Positions 19,701 through 29,900 of a DNA stretch of 64,000 bases are shown one piece after another. Source of the stretch: Pedobacter panaciterrae (lineage in GTDB: Bacteria; Bacteroidota; Bacteroidia; Sphingobacteriales; Sphingobacteriaceae); the NCBI RefSeq assembly GCF_001636695.1, contig NZ_LGEL01000006.1, forward strand, positions 1 through 64,000, given 5' to 3'. Position 1 is the first letter of the stretch. The number at the start of each line of letters is the position of its first letter. Below the pieces are notes generated by a model. The model was not told where the DNA came from. It ran no database searches and saw only the letters and a list, made by a program, of their open reading frames with translations. Both the position numbers and the translations under genes were made by a program.

Positions 19701-19812
19701 CCGTTACATTGCTCTGGGCAAATACTGCCTGGCAACAGAGAATAAATAATGAACTAAGAATAAAGCAGAGCTTTAACTCTTTGCTAAAGTGTAATTTTTT
19801 TTTCATGCTCAT
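16795..19812 (-). CDS. SusC/RagA-family TonB-dependent transporter (PUL 1)
   Basis: The 1005-residue outer-membrane transporter imports oligosaccharides with energy from TonB-ExbBD. After a signal peptide (ending near VFAQ) come a carboxypeptidase-regulatory-like domain (about 35-120, NVTGTVSDKSGPLIGVGVQV), the TonB box region (LSEVVVVGYGTQKKKDLTGAIS), the plug (about 125-235, with YVIDGLVTSANRDFNPADIE and IYGSRAANGVIIITTKRG) and the 22-strand barrel ending in ...SLGLNFGF with a terminal Phe. The first of two near ATGs (19812 and 19806) is kept. It is transcribed divergently from the hybrid sensor at 20012 and heads the PUL 1 operon. Confidence 0.96.
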   Translation of the reverse strand: MSMKKKLHFSKELKLCFILSSLFILCCQAVFAQSNVTGTVSDKSGPLIGVGVQVKGTSASTTTNQNGTYTISVPNSGNAVLVFSYIGFTTQEVVVNSRSTVNVSLIESASDLSEVVVVGYGTQKKKDLTGAISVVKAADVQKRQGTTVAESLQGLATGIRVRGGGQPGSEAQIQIRGLKNFGANNPLYVIDGLVTSANRDFNPADIESIQILKDASAAAIYGSRAANGVIIITTKRGIDGPMKIEFSGKSSVQTIPRYDLAETDEFSRLNFMAYDNAGVNRQKLDLSTNTDWQDVAFRTGNVQDYNLSFSGGSKDATYFVSGGYFGNKGTVISTDFDRLSFRVNTKGTKGIFTIGENLAISSSKSNEMSGNPILDVVRMLPTIPVYDASHPGGYGYGDEAKARTFGTNPLAIANLEDRVNQNLRIRGNLFAELQLLKPLKFRTSLGYETSRDHYTYLKKDGFWTLNQAYDPAILNENRGESSTVLIENTLTFNKEFGKHSLTVIGGQSYQKDNYAMIWGTKRNILQNSTTGHYYDVLDQGNEALTGGYRNRSDLISYFGRLEYNYADKYLLNAVIRTDGVSRFGPDYKFGSFPSVSAAWRISKEDFFKSSWIDDLKIRANYGTLGSSDIGAYEYMAFINTFSTIPMGPNQNLQSGSTQVQLANRDLHWEEVTQQNYGIDAAFLNNKLSISAEYFISKTDGVLIRYPLLLSTGNDGGNPFVNGGILGNRGFELTATYAENSTEFKYNVTANLTTLNNKVLGLGYNKNKTFVGNTVTEVGQPIGMWYVLQTDGLFQNTDEVNNYKNAAGRVIQPGAKPGDIRYKDNDGDGEITNKDKVVVGSPWAKYELGLNLGASYKGFEFSMDWFGSFGSKVFNGPRSVMDNFSDNSNYRAGVQPWTPENPNTSVPRAFYGSTINARGDTDRWLENGSFARMKYIGVSYNIPNKLLKRIGFNNAKVILSGQNLITITKYTGLDPEFSNGSVFEKGFDFGAFPNLRTVSLGLNFGF

Positions 19813-20011
19813 TTACAATTTATATTTGGTTGGTTCAATTCATTCCGTAGCACGGCGAATTGTTATGCTAATTGAAGAATTAACATTTGATCTTACTGAT
19901 CAAACGTTGTTCAATTTGTCTCAATTATCTCCATAATGGCACAAATAAGGAATTGATGTTCCTTTTTGGTACTTTTCGAGCTATCTTTATCATAACCAAT
20001 ATAAAATAGCA
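19813..20011. promoter_or_regulatory. Divergent control region between susC 1 and the hybrid sensor
   Basis: This 199-base spacer must hold both promoters. I see an inverted repeat TTTGATC-N5-GATCAAA at 19886-19904 and a small hairpin AAGGAA/TTCCTT at 19947-19964. The first could be an operator for the AraC-type output domain of the sensor; this is a guess from position and symmetry. Confidence 0.45.
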
Positions 20012-23000
20012 TTGAACAAGTTTTTATTGACATTATCCATACTCTTCGGTGTGGCCGTTTCAGCATTCGCACAATCGTATACCTTCAGGCATTATCAGGT
20101 TGAAAACGGCTTATCCTATAATTCTGTGATCTGTAGTTTGCAGGACAAAAAAGGGTTTTTATGGTTCGGCACTAAAGATGGTCTGAATAGATTTGATGGG
20201 TATACCTTTAAAATTTTCAGAAATGACCCGGATAATCCTAAAAGTATAGGCAATAATTTTATACACAGCCTTTATGAAGATAAGAATGAGAACATCTGGG
20301 CAGGTACCCTAATTGGCTTATACAAATACAATCCCTTAAATGAAAGTTTTGATCTTATTGAACCAACAAAAAACAGAGATATAAGAGACATTAAACTAGA
20401 TAGTAAGGGTAATATCTGGTATATAGCCGGTTTAACCCTTTGTAAGTATAATGAGCAGTCTAAAAAATTAAATACATTTGAACCAAGGATACACTCAGGA
20501 GCTACATCTTTAAGCATTACTGCAAATGATGAGGTTTGGGTTTCTACAACTGATGGATTCATTCAGAAGTATAACGACAAAAAAAATACATTCGAAAACT
20601 ATAATGTATTTAACAACTCAAAACCAACCATATCTTCCTGGATAGAAAAGCTGTACGATACCGGAAAAGGTTTCTTTTTTATCGGAACATCCAACCAGGG
20701 CATTAAGTCGTTTGATACCAGCACCCTAACTTATAAGGACATTTTAGTTGCAAACCCAGATCAAACTGCAATTTATGCGAGGGATTTTATTGCCAAAGAT
20801 GATGATGAATATTGGATAGCTACAGAATCTGGTCTGTTCATTTATAACATAAAGACAGGTAAGTACAATAACCTGCGCAATAAGTTTAACGACCCTTATT
20901 CAATTTCCGACAATGCAGTATACACATTAGCCCGGGATAAAGAAGGAGGAATTTGGGCTGGAACCTATTTTGGAGGGGTAAACTATTATCCAAATCAATA
21001 TACTTCTTTCGACAAATTCTTTCCTCAAGGAGGAAGTAATAGTTTAAGCGGTTATGCTGTCAGAGAGATTTGCAACGACAAAGAAGGCAATATCTGGATT
21101 GGCACCGAAGATGGGGGCCTAAATAAAATGAACAGTAAAACCGGGGTTTTTGAACACTTTAAACCTACCGGAGATAAAACAAGTATATCGCATACAAATA
21201 TCCATGGACTGCTGGCAGTTGGTGATGAGCTATGGATTGGAACTTTTGAACGTGGATTGGATGTAATGGATATAAAAACTTCAAAAGTTTTAAGACACTA
21301 TAGTGCTGGCCCCGCCCCAAATGAATTAAAAAGCAACTTTATCGAAAGTATGCTAAAAACCAGGTCGGGAGAGATTTTAATCGGCACCTCATTTGGCTTA
21401 TATCGTTATAACAGATCTGGTAATGATTTCACTTTGTTAAACGAGGTACCGGGGAACCTTCATTATTCAAATTTAATAGAAGATGACCATGGAACTATTT
21501 GGGCAAGCTCTTTAAGAGATGGTTTGTACTTTTATAACCCAACCAACAAAATATCCGGCTATTACAAATACGAGGAAAATAACCGAAAAAGTTTAAGTTC
21601 TAATGCAATAAACAGCGCTTTTATAGATGCAAAAGGAACATTATGGGTGGCTACAGAGAATGGTTTAAATCAGTTTAACGATAAAGACCGAAGCTTTAAG
21701 AGGTATAACAGTAAAAGTGGCTTTCTGAGTAATGTATTCTATAAAATTCTGGAAGATAGTAAAGGTAATCTTTGGATAAGTACTTCAAGAGGTCTGGTAT
21801 GCTTTGATCCTGCTGCCAATCGAATTAAATCGTATACAAAGGCCAATGGACTTCTCAGTGATCAATTCAATTACAATTCTGCATTTAAAAATGTGAATGG
21901 CCGGATGTATTTTGGCAGTGTAAAGGGCTTAATCAGCTATTTACCAGATCAGTTCAGGCAGAATAAATTTGTATCACCGGTTTACATTACAGGTTTTCAG
22001 GTTTACAATAAAGAGATTGAAATTAATAAGAAGAATTCTCCTTTGAGCCGCTCCATTAATTTTACTGATGAAATTGAACTCCCCCATGACCAATCCACTT
22101 TTAGTATTGACTTTGCCGCTCTAGGATATACAGCCCCGGAAATGACAGAGTATACCTTTAAAATGGAAGGACTGGATAAAACCTGGACATACCTAAAAAC
22201 CAATAGAAAGGTATATTTTACAAACTTATTTCCTGGCACTTATATCTTTAAATTAAAGGCTGCAAACAGCAGTGGCGTATGGAATAATAAGATTACGGAA
22301 TTAAAAATTATCATAAAGCCTCCCTTGTGGGCTAGTCCGCTTGCTTTTTTATTCTATGCACTGGTAATTGCAGTTGCTATATATTATGCAATCCGTTATT
22401 ATCATCAACGCATCCACAACAAAAATAAACGTAAGATCGAGTTGTGGGAATCGAAAAAAGAAAAGGAATTGTATCATGCCAAGATTGAGTTTTTCACGTA
22501 TGTTACTCATGAGATCCGCACCCCACTAACCCTAATTAAAGGCCCTCTGGAGGAAATAATGAAAGAAGCTGAAGATATGCCTGCTATTACGGACAATCTG
22601 GTGATCATGAAAAAGAATACCAATCGATTAATTGAGCTAACAGATCAGCTACTTGATTTCAGAAAAACAGAGATTAAAGGGTTCAATCTCAATTTTGTAA
22701 ATATTAATGTAAGCAAACTACTGGAAGAAAACTGCTTAAGATATAAATCAGCAATGGAACAAAAGAACCTCAGGTTAAGTGTTAATCTGCCGGATGAACA
22801 CTTGTACGCATATGCAGATCCTGAAGCATTAAATAAAATACTAAGTAATTTGATTGATAATGCAGTTAAATATGCTTCCGGCCAAATTGTAATTACTTTA
22901 AATTCCTATAAGGATACCTTTGACATCGAAGTAAAAAGCGACGGAGATCTTATTCCGTTTAACATGCATAAAAAGATCTTTGAGCCCTTTTATAGAATGG

Positions 23001-24001
23001 AAAGCAATAAAGATCAAAGAGGTACCGGAATAGGATTACCATTAGCCCGCTCATTAGCAGAATTACATGAAGGTACATTACAACTGAGAACGGAAGATGG
23101 CATTTGGAATAATTTCTCTCTTGTTTTACCTAAGCATCATGAAAGAGAATTTAAGATTAATGACGATTTATCAAATGAGAAACAACCAGCCAGAGAGATT
23201 ATTCAAGAGAATAAAAACATAGAATCACCTGTTATTTTACTGGTCGAAGATAACATCGAGATCAGGGAATTCATAACGGATCGATTGATTAAAGATTTTC
23301 AGGTAATCCAGACTGGCAATGGAAAAGAAGCTTTAGATATCCTAAAAGAAAGAAGCATCCATTTAATTATCAGTGATATTATGATGCCGGTAATGGATGG
23401 TTATGAATTGTGCAAAGCAGTAAAAGACAACCTGGAGTATACTCATATCCCAATTATCCTTTTAACTGCAAAAAACACCTTGCAATCTAAAATAGAAGGT
23501 CTGGAAGTCGGTGCTGACGCTTATCTGGAAAAACCTTTCTCTCCGGATCATCTGCTTACTCAAATATCAAATCTGCTTGCCAGCAGAGATAAGATTAAAA
23601 ATTACTTTGCGAGCTCACCACTGGTACATATTAAAAGTATGGCATACAATAAGGCAGATGAAGCATTTCTTGAGAAGTTAAATGAAATTATCAATAAAAA
23701 CATTGACAACAAGTCTCTGGATGTAGATTTGTTAGCAGATACTATGAATATGAGCAGACCAACATTGTATAGAAAGATAAAGGCGATCTCTAATCTTTCG
23801 CCTCATGAGCTTATTAACATAACAAGACTAAAAAAGGCAGCAGAATTATTGGTAGAAGGGAATTATAAAATATTAAAAATTGCCTCTATGACAGGATTTA
23901 GTTCTCAAGCACAATTTGGAAGATGTTTTGTAAAACAATTTGGGATGACCCCTTCTGAATACGCAGGTTCAAAACATTTGGTTAGCAATGACCTGGAATA
24001 A
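20012..24001 (+). CDS. Hybrid two-component system sensor/regulator (SusR-like HTCS)
   Basis: This 1329-residue protein combines sensor, kinase, receiver and DNA-binding output in one chain. A signal peptide (to about residue 21) is followed by two seven-bladed propellers of repeated ‘GNIWIGTxxGLxxYN’ units (about 25-680), a Y_Y_Y domain (about 695-755) and one membrane helix (about 770-792). The cytosolic part has HisKA with H833 in THEIRTPLT, a HATPase domain (NLIDNAVKYA, about 940), a receiver with phospho-acceptor D1122 in ISDIMMPVMDGYE, and an AraC-type helix-turn-helix (about 1223-1325). The start is a TTG at 20012; it is required to include the complete signal peptide. It likely senses an arabinan-type oligosaccharide and activates PUL 1. 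Confidence 0.95.
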   Translation: MNKFLLTLSILFGVAVSAFAQSYTFRHYQVENGLSYNSVICSLQDKKGFLWFGTKDGLNRFDGYTFKIFRNDPDNPKSIGNNFIHSLYEDKNENIWAGTLIGLYKYNPLNESFDLIEPTKNRDIRDIKLDSKGNIWYIAGLTLCKYNEQSKKLNTFEPRIHSGATSLSITANDEVWVSTTDGFIQKYNDKKNTFENYNVFNNSKPTISSWIEKLYDTGKGFFFIGTSNQGIKSFDTSTLTYKDILVANPDQTAIYARDFIAKDDDEYWIATESGLFIYNIKTGKYNNLRNKFNDPYSISDNAVYTLARDKEGGIWAGTYFGGVNYYPNQYTSFDKFFPQGGSNSLSGYAVREICNDKEGNIWIGTEDGGLNKMNSKTGVFEHFKPTGDKTSISHTNIHGLLAVGDELWIGTFERGLDVMDIKTSKVLRHYSAGPAPNELKSNFIESMLKTRSGEILIGTSFGLYRYNRSGNDFTLLNEVPGNLHYSNLIEDDHGTIWASSLRDGLYFYNPTNKISGYYKYEENNRKSLSSNAINSAFIDAKGTLWVATENGLNQFNDKDRSFKRYNSKSGFLSNVFYKILEDSKGNLWISTSRGLVCFDPAANRIKSYTKANGLLSDQFNYNSAFKNVNGRMYFGSVKGLISYLPDQFRQNKFVSPVYITGFQVYNKEIEINKKNSPLSRSINFTDEIELPHDQSTFSIDFAALGYTAPEMTEYTFKMEGLDKTWTYLKTNRKVYFTNLFPGTYIFKLKAANSSGVWNNKITELKIIIKPPLWASPLAFLFYALVIAVAIYYAIRYYHQRIHNKNKRKIELWESKKEKELYHAKIEFFTYVTHEIRTPLTLIKGPLEEIMKEAEDMPAITDNLVIMKKNTNRLIELTDQLLDFRKTEIKGFNLNFVNINVSKLLEENCLRYKSAMEQKNLRLSVNLPDEHLYAYADPEALNKILSNLIDNAVKYASGQIVITLNSYKDTFDIEVKSDGDLIPFNMHKKIFEPFYRMESNKDQRGTGIGLPLARSLAELHEGTLQLRTEDGIWNNFSLVLPKHHEREFKINDDLSNEKQPAREIIQENKNIESPVILLVEDNIEIREFITDRLIKDFQVIQTGNGKEALDILKERSIHLIISDIMMPVMDGYELCKAVKDNLEYTHIPIILLTAKNTLQSKIEGLEVGADAYLEKPFSPDHLLTQISNLLASRDKIKNYFASSPLVHIKSMAYNKADEAFLEKLNEIINKNIDNKSLDVDLLADTMNMSRPTLYRKIKAISNLSPHELINITRLKKAAELLVEGNYKILKIASMTGFSSQAQFGRCFVKQFGMTPSEYAGSKHLVSNDLE

Positions 24002-24037
24002 AAAGAGTCCGGTTCCTGGTAGGTTCCGGAATCTTTT
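24001..24037. terminator. Bidirectional terminator hairpin
   Basis: AAAAGA-G-TCCGG (24001-24012) pairs with CCGGA-A-TCTTTT (24026-24037), with an internal mismatch. It lies between the convergent hybrid sensor gene and the DUF1735 lipoprotein gene, overlapping the last base of the sensor stop codon. Confidence 0.65.
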
Positions 24038-24061
24038 AAGAACATTATTTTGTTTTAAAAA

Positions 24062-25027
24062 TTAATAGGTATACGCTGTAAACTCTGCAAGGTGAGTAGA
24101 TTTTTGTTTTCCTTCAAGCATTGTTAATTTTAAGTATTTATACCAATTATGTTCAACCGGATATTCCTGAGCTTGTTTTAAAGATGGATTAAACACTAAA
24201 TTATCTCCAATAACAGTCCAGGTTGCTCCATCTAAACTTGCTTCAAGCTTAAACTTTGTAAAACCATTTGAGTTGTTTTGACGTGGAGTTAATGCAATTT
24301 TTGTGATATATGTAGAATCAACCATATTGAACTCTAACCAATGAGGGAATGGCGGTTCTACAGTTGACCATGACGAGTGCCAGAAGGTATTGATATCTCC
24401 ATCAATAACAGCGGCTATGTGTCCGTTAACAGCACCTTCGCCTGTTAACTCCTCGCTACTTGCAGTTACTTTCCATTTACTTCTGGAAGCAACTTTTTCT
24501 ACCAGTTTAGGAACAACGATCAAAATGGTTTTTACATTGGGGTTTATGTCGTATCCCGATGCATCAGTTATGCTAATTGGCAAAAGATAATCCTTTTCTG
24601 TATCGAATTTCTTCGAGAAATACTTGACGTTAACAAGCTCTGAAGAAACTCCTCCTTTAGGAATAGTTAGATCTGTACGATCTATACTGTACGCATCAGC
24701 AGGAAACTTTTCATAAAGAGGTAATGCAGAAGTACTGCGGATCACATTTAAACTGTCAAACGCCCTGTTATCAATGGCAACTTTAATGCGAATAGGACTT
24801 GCAGGTAAACCTACAGCACCAAACTCTACACCAAAATTAATTGAGCGTGCATCATCTGTAAACGGAAAAATCTGGAGTTCCTGTAAACCGCGGTTTGCTT
24901 TTGCCAGAAAAACCTGAGCACCTTTTTTGGAATCTGTTTCCTCGTTAAATGCATCATTCTTTTTACAGCCAAGGAATATACCGAGGCCCAGAAGAATGAG
25001 TATGTTGTATTTTATTTTTGTATTCAT
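24062..25027 (-). CDS. DUF1735 / F5-8 type C domain lipoprotein
   Basis: The 321-residue lipoprotein (lipobox GIFLGC followed by KKND) has an N-terminal DUF1735 (BT_3987-like) beta-sandwich at about residues 40-165 and a C-terminal F5/8 type C, discoidin-like domain at about 175-320 (GEGAVNGHIAAVIDGDINTFWHSSW, then KLEASLDGATWTVIGDN). This layout is typical of accessory surface glycan-binding proteins in PULs. It is the third gene of PUL 2, 35 bases after susD. No catalytic residues are evident; binding of a glycan is expected but the ligand is unknown. Confidence 0.87.
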   Translation of the reverse strand: MNTKIKYNILILLGLGIFLGCKKNDAFNEETDSKKGAQVFLAKANRGLQELQIFPFTDDARSINFGVEFGAVGLPASPIRIKVAIDNRAFDSLNVIRSTSALPLYEKFPADAYSIDRTDLTIPKGGVSSELVNVKYFSKKFDTEKDYLLPISITDASGYDINPNVKTILIVVPKLVEKVASRSKWKVTASSEELTGEGAVNGHIAAVIDGDINTFWHSSWSTVEPPFPHWLEFNMVDSTYITKIALTPRQNNSNGFTKFKLEASLDGATWTVIGDNLVFNPSLKQAQEYPVEHNWYKYLKLTMLEGKQKSTHLAEFTAYTY

Positions 25028-25062
25028 AATTTCTATCTAATGAAGTCTAAAATCATATTTGG

Positions 25063-26955
25063 TTAGTAGCCCGGGAACTGTACTAAAACCTTATTTCTAT
25101 CCATTTCATATTGTCCGTATGGGAAGAAATAGTATTTCCTTTGCCATGTTTTTCTTACAGTTGCCACGGTACGTACATGGAATGCCGGATCTGACAATGA
25201 AGTACCTGCATCTATATTCATTCCGTACATTGCCCCACCCTGATTAGATCCTGGTTTATCAGCTATTTTCCAACGGCGTACATCGAAATAGCGAATACCT
25301 GCTTCATAGCACAATTCAATTCTTCTTTCCAAACGAATCTCTTTACGCATTTCATCCTGGCTAAGCGCACCTGTGATTGGCAATAATCCTCCTCTTTCAC
25401 GGATCTCATTTAAATATTTTGCAATATCCGGGTTACCAGGTTCAGCTTCATTAAGTGCTTCAGTATAGTTTAAATACAACTCTGCCAAACGAATCAACAT
25501 AGCTGGTCTGCTGGTGGTAACAGTTGGGTTAAAGTTAATATTCGGTGTAATGTTTTTACGTGAGGTATAGCCTGTTTTAGGCCAGTCACGTGCATTACCA
25601 TCCTTACCTGAACTACCTGTTTTAAAGAATTCAACTCTTGAATTGTTTTCAGTAGCTGTATTAGCTTTTGCCACCCCAGGATTTACCGCACCATTGAAAG
25701 TAACATCAACATAGAAACGGGCTTCCCTGTTACGATACATTTGATTAGTTCCTGCAACGTACAAGGTTGTTGTTTTGGATCCGATTCCAATAACACCCTC
25801 TGTATTAGGATAGGTATTTTCATTATAACTGGGATTGTTGGCTATCGAGGAACCATCTTTCATTCTAAAATCATCTACAAGGCTTTGTAACACCCCCATT
25901 CCATTCCACGCACCTCCGGAAATTGAGCGCGGACAAGAGTGACGTTCCCAGCTTCCGCTCACATCCGAAGCGGATCTTAACCAAATGCCTTCAGTTTTCC
26001 ATCCATCCCAGAACATGTTTCTGCACGATAAGTAAGCAGCTCTGAATGGATCATCATCTGCAACTTTAAATAAGCCTTTGCCATTGGCAATTGCCATATC
26101 AATAGCGGCTTTTGTAGCATCAGCTGCTTTTTTCCAACGCGTACCATCATAAGTCTGATTAAATAGCTGTTTGCCATCAAAGTTTTTGAAATCACCTAAT
26201 TCAGTATTTCCATTAAACAAAGGGCTTGCATGGTATAATAAAATCTGCGATTGAACAGCTGAAACAATCAATTTATTAATTCTTCCTGTTTGAGCAGGAT
26301 CCAACTCAGTTGAACTGCCTACTGCGTAATTCTGTAAAGGCACATCTTCCTTGGCAAGTGCCATTTCAGCAAGTACAAAATTCACACACTCATCCCAGGA
26401 GCTTCTTGGAATTTGGAAATCATCTTTTATACTGGCCGATTTTAAAGGCATTAATACTACTGGCCCTAATTCTTTCATCATTAACCAGTAATAATAAGCC
26501 CTCATAAACCTGGCCTCTCCTTTATACTGTTTAATTAATTGAGGACCATTAGGTAAAGCAATAATCTCTTTATTATTATCTATGTTTTCTAAAAAGATAG
26601 ATGCAAGACGAATCTTCTCATAATACGCGCCAGCATTTGACGGTGAACTATCTGCAGTAATTGCTCCGTTATTAATTGATGGCGCTGTACCTACCCCCCA
26701 GTTGGCAAACTCTATTTCATCACTTATCCCCATATACTGATAGGTATAGGGTGCCGCCCAGATATCTGGAATAGAGCTGTATAAACCCGTTAGCCAACGT
26801 TCTGTCTGGCCTCTGTTTTCGAATATGTTCTCAACTGTGATGATATTATCTGGTATATTGTCAAAATATCCTTTTTTGCAACCTGCAGGTGCAAGCATAA
26901 CCAGGCAAATAACTCCCGCCAATGCTTTTCTAATATTTTTATGTTTTAAAGTCAT
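25063..26955 (-). CDS. SusD/RagB-family lipoprotein (PUL 2)
   Basis: The 630-residue lipoprotein (lipobox APAGC followed by KKGYF) is a large SusD homologue; family members usually have 450-650 residues. The conserved KQYKGEARFMRAYYYWLM near residue 145 and the C-terminal RLAELYLNYTEALNEA ... LNEIRERGG ... IRLERRIELCYEAGIRYFDVRRW series establish the family. It starts six bases after the susC stop. The ligand cannot be predicted because PUL 2 has no enzyme. Confidence 0.95.
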   Translation of the reverse strand: MTLKHKNIRKALAGVICLVMLAPAGCKKGYFDNIPDNIITVENIFENRGQTERWLTGLYSSIPDIWAAPYTYQYMGISDEIEFANWGVGTAPSINNGAITADSSPSNAGAYYEKIRLASIFLENIDNNKEIIALPNGPQLIKQYKGEARFMRAYYYWLMMKELGPVVLMPLKSASIKDDFQIPRSSWDECVNFVLAEMALAKEDVPLQNYAVGSSTELDPAQTGRINKLIVSAVQSQILLYHASPLFNGNTELGDFKNFDGKQLFNQTYDGTRWKKAADATKAAIDMAIANGKGLFKVADDDPFRAAYLSCRNMFWDGWKTEGIWLRSASDVSGSWERHSCPRSISGGAWNGMGVLQSLVDDFRMKDGSSIANNPSYNENTYPNTEGVIGIGSKTTTLYVAGTNQMYRNREARFYVDVTFNGAVNPGVAKANTATENNSRVEFFKTGSSGKDGNARDWPKTGYTSRKNITPNINFNPTVTTSRPAMLIRLAELYLNYTEALNEAEPGNPDIAKYLNEIRERGGLLPITGALSQDEMRKEIRLERRIELCYEAGIRYFDVRRWKIADKPGSNQGGAMYGMNIDAGTSLSDPAFHVRTVATVRKTWQRKYYFFPYGQYEMDRNKVLVQFPGY

Positions 26956-26961
26956 GATCTG

Positions 26962-29900
26962 TTATTGAAAGTTTGCACGTAAACCAAGATTGTAGGTAGT
27001 AATGTTTGGGTACGAAGCACCCCTTGCATCACCAAGTTCCGGATCCCAGAATTTCCATTTTGAGAAAGTAACCAGGTTTGTACCATTTGCATATATTCTT
27101 AAGCGTTTAATGGCCACTTTTTCAAGAAATTTCTTGGTAAAAGTAAAACCAACTTCTGCACTCTTTAAGCGGATATAATCGGCTCTTTTAATCCACCATG
27201 TGCTGGTGTAGTAATTGGATGTAATATCCTGACTGGTTGACATTCTTGGATAGAATGGTCGTTTATTGGGGTTATCAGGAGTCCAACGGTCATTCGCGTA
27301 TTCATACATGTTTCCGAAAGTGGCTCCATTGGAAAACGGTTCTGTTGCGAAACCGCTTGCATAGTTAAAATCAACCATTCCTGAGCCCTGGAAAAACAAG
27401 CTCATATCGAAACCTCTGTAACCACCACCAAAACTAAGTCCATAAACAATACGAGGAACGTTGCCATAGCCTATAGCGGTTTGGTCATTTGAATTGATTA
27501 TACCATCACCATTTAAATCTTTATAACGAATATCGCCTGGTCTAACATCACCTGCTTGAACTGCTGCATTGGCGATCTCATCTTCACTTTGGAATAATCC
27601 TGTTGCTATGTATCCAAAACGCTGACTGATAGCATGCCCTGTACGATTTAAGTAATCGTATCTCCAGGGTGGCAAACCGTCAAACTCTGCAAGATTTTTA
27701 TTGGTATTGAAGGTTCCTCTGAAAGAGAAAAAATTCTCTTTAGTCCAGTTTTTAGTGTAGTTCAAAGTAACATCAATCCCTTTATTATTGGTAATACCAA
27801 TGTTTCCGTAAGGAATATTACCGCTGTTAAAACCAGAGTTAAATGGAATTACATTATTCGGCAATAAAATACCTGTACGTCTTTCCTTAAACAACTCGAC
27901 AATTAATTGCAGATCATCTTTAAGGAAATTTAACTCAATTCCTAAATTCTGACGACGGGCAGTTTCCCACTGTACGTCTCCGCCAATACGGCTTTCAGCA
28001 TAGCCTGTACCACTAGTTAACTGACCTGGTTCACCAAAAGTATAACTACCTCCGTTTCCAATAGTTGTTAAATAAAGAAAGCGTAATGCATTGTTGTTAA
28101 CTGCTGAGTTACCTGATAAACCATAGGTATAGCGTAACTTAAAGTGAGAAACAACATCTTTAATTGATTCGAAGAATTTCTCGTTTGACACTAACCAACC
28201 CGCGCCAATTGAAGGAAAAAGACCAAAGCGACGGGAAGGAACAAAGTTATCTGAACCTGAGTACCCGAAGTTACCTTCAATAAAATACTTGTTCATATAA
28301 CCATATGTTGCCCTACCTACTACGTTACGCTGACGATAAGGAATAGCTTTAGTCCAGTTATCTATTCCGTTTAAGGCATTTCGGTAGTCAGATTGATTAA
28401 ACAATAACAACCCTGAAATATCATGATCACCGAATTTTCCTGTATAATTTAAAGACGATTCAGTATAAAATCTCCTGTCGCTTTCATTACTCATTCCAAA
28501 AGCCAGATCACTGCTACCAGGAGTTGAAATGGTACTTACCAAATTCCCCTCAGAATCTCTTGCGGTGGCATAATATGTTTGCAGGGTTCTGAAACGTCTT
28601 TGAGTATTAAGCCCTTTGAAGTCGAAAGCAAACATGGTAGCAACAGATAAACCCTTCACCAAAAAGTTTAGGTCCTGGGTTACTCTGATATTTGATCTAA
28701 CGGTATTGTTATAGGCATTAGAAACACCAGACTGAGTTAAATACATCCATGGACTTGCTCCTGTTCCTGTTAATTGGGGCCATTGTCCGTTTGAATAGCG
28801 GATTGGAATGATGTGAGGTGATGTTTGAGTAGCAATATTAAAAATTGCATCAATACCATAATTTGGCTGGTTAACATTGGTTATGAATCCGTTAACACCA
28901 AGATCAAGTTTAGTAGTTTTGGTTAAGTTAACGCCAACATTACTGGTAAAGTTAAACCTGTCTAGTTTTAAATCAGAGTTATATGCCTGGGTTTCGTCTC
29001 GTTTAAACTGGCCCTGTTCTCCAAAATATCCGGCAGAGATATAATATGTTGCACTTTCAGAACCTCCGCCAACATTTAAGGTAGCGCGATGATTAAAACC
29101 ATAATCATTAAACAACTCGTCGTACCAGTTTACATTTGGATATAAATCCGGATCCTCTCCGCTTGCATGTTTAGCAATACGCTCTGCGGAATACAAAGGA
29201 GTTCTTCCACGCATGGTTAAACCTTCATTATATAATGACATAAATCCTGGCGCATCTAAGAACTTAGGCAGCGCTGTAAATTTACTGGCAGCCTGATTAA
29301 ACTCTGCATTTATAGTTGGCTTACCAATTTTACCTTTTTTGGTATTAATCAGGATAACGCCATTTGCACCCCTGGTACCGTAAACAGCTGTTGCCGAGGC
29401 ATCCTTTAAAACAGTGAAATTTTCAATATCCTCAGGATCTATATTTGCGATGTCCCTGTCCGGAACTCCATCTACAACCAATAGCGGTCCTTGTGGACTC
29501 GAGGCAAAAGTTGCAATTCCCCTGATAAAAATATTGGAACCATCAAAGCCTGGTGCCCCACCTCTTTGAGTGGCAACAACCCCAGCTAATCTACCAGCTA
29601 AAGCGCTGGTCAAATCCCTGACAGGAAGCTTTAGTTCTTCGGGTTTTATGGTTACCTGAGACCCTACTACACTGGCTTTCTTTTGTTTACCAAAACCTAC
29701 AATAGCTACTTCTTGTAAGCCACCATCCATTGGTTCCATAATTACATCCAGATCTAATCTGTTTCGTACAGGGATTTTTTGTTTATTATAACCAACAGAA
29801 GAGAATTCGAGTGTATCTGATGGATTTACATCAATAGCGTATTTACCATTGTTATTTGTAGCTGTTCCGTTTTTAGTACCTAGTACTCTTATGGAAACTC

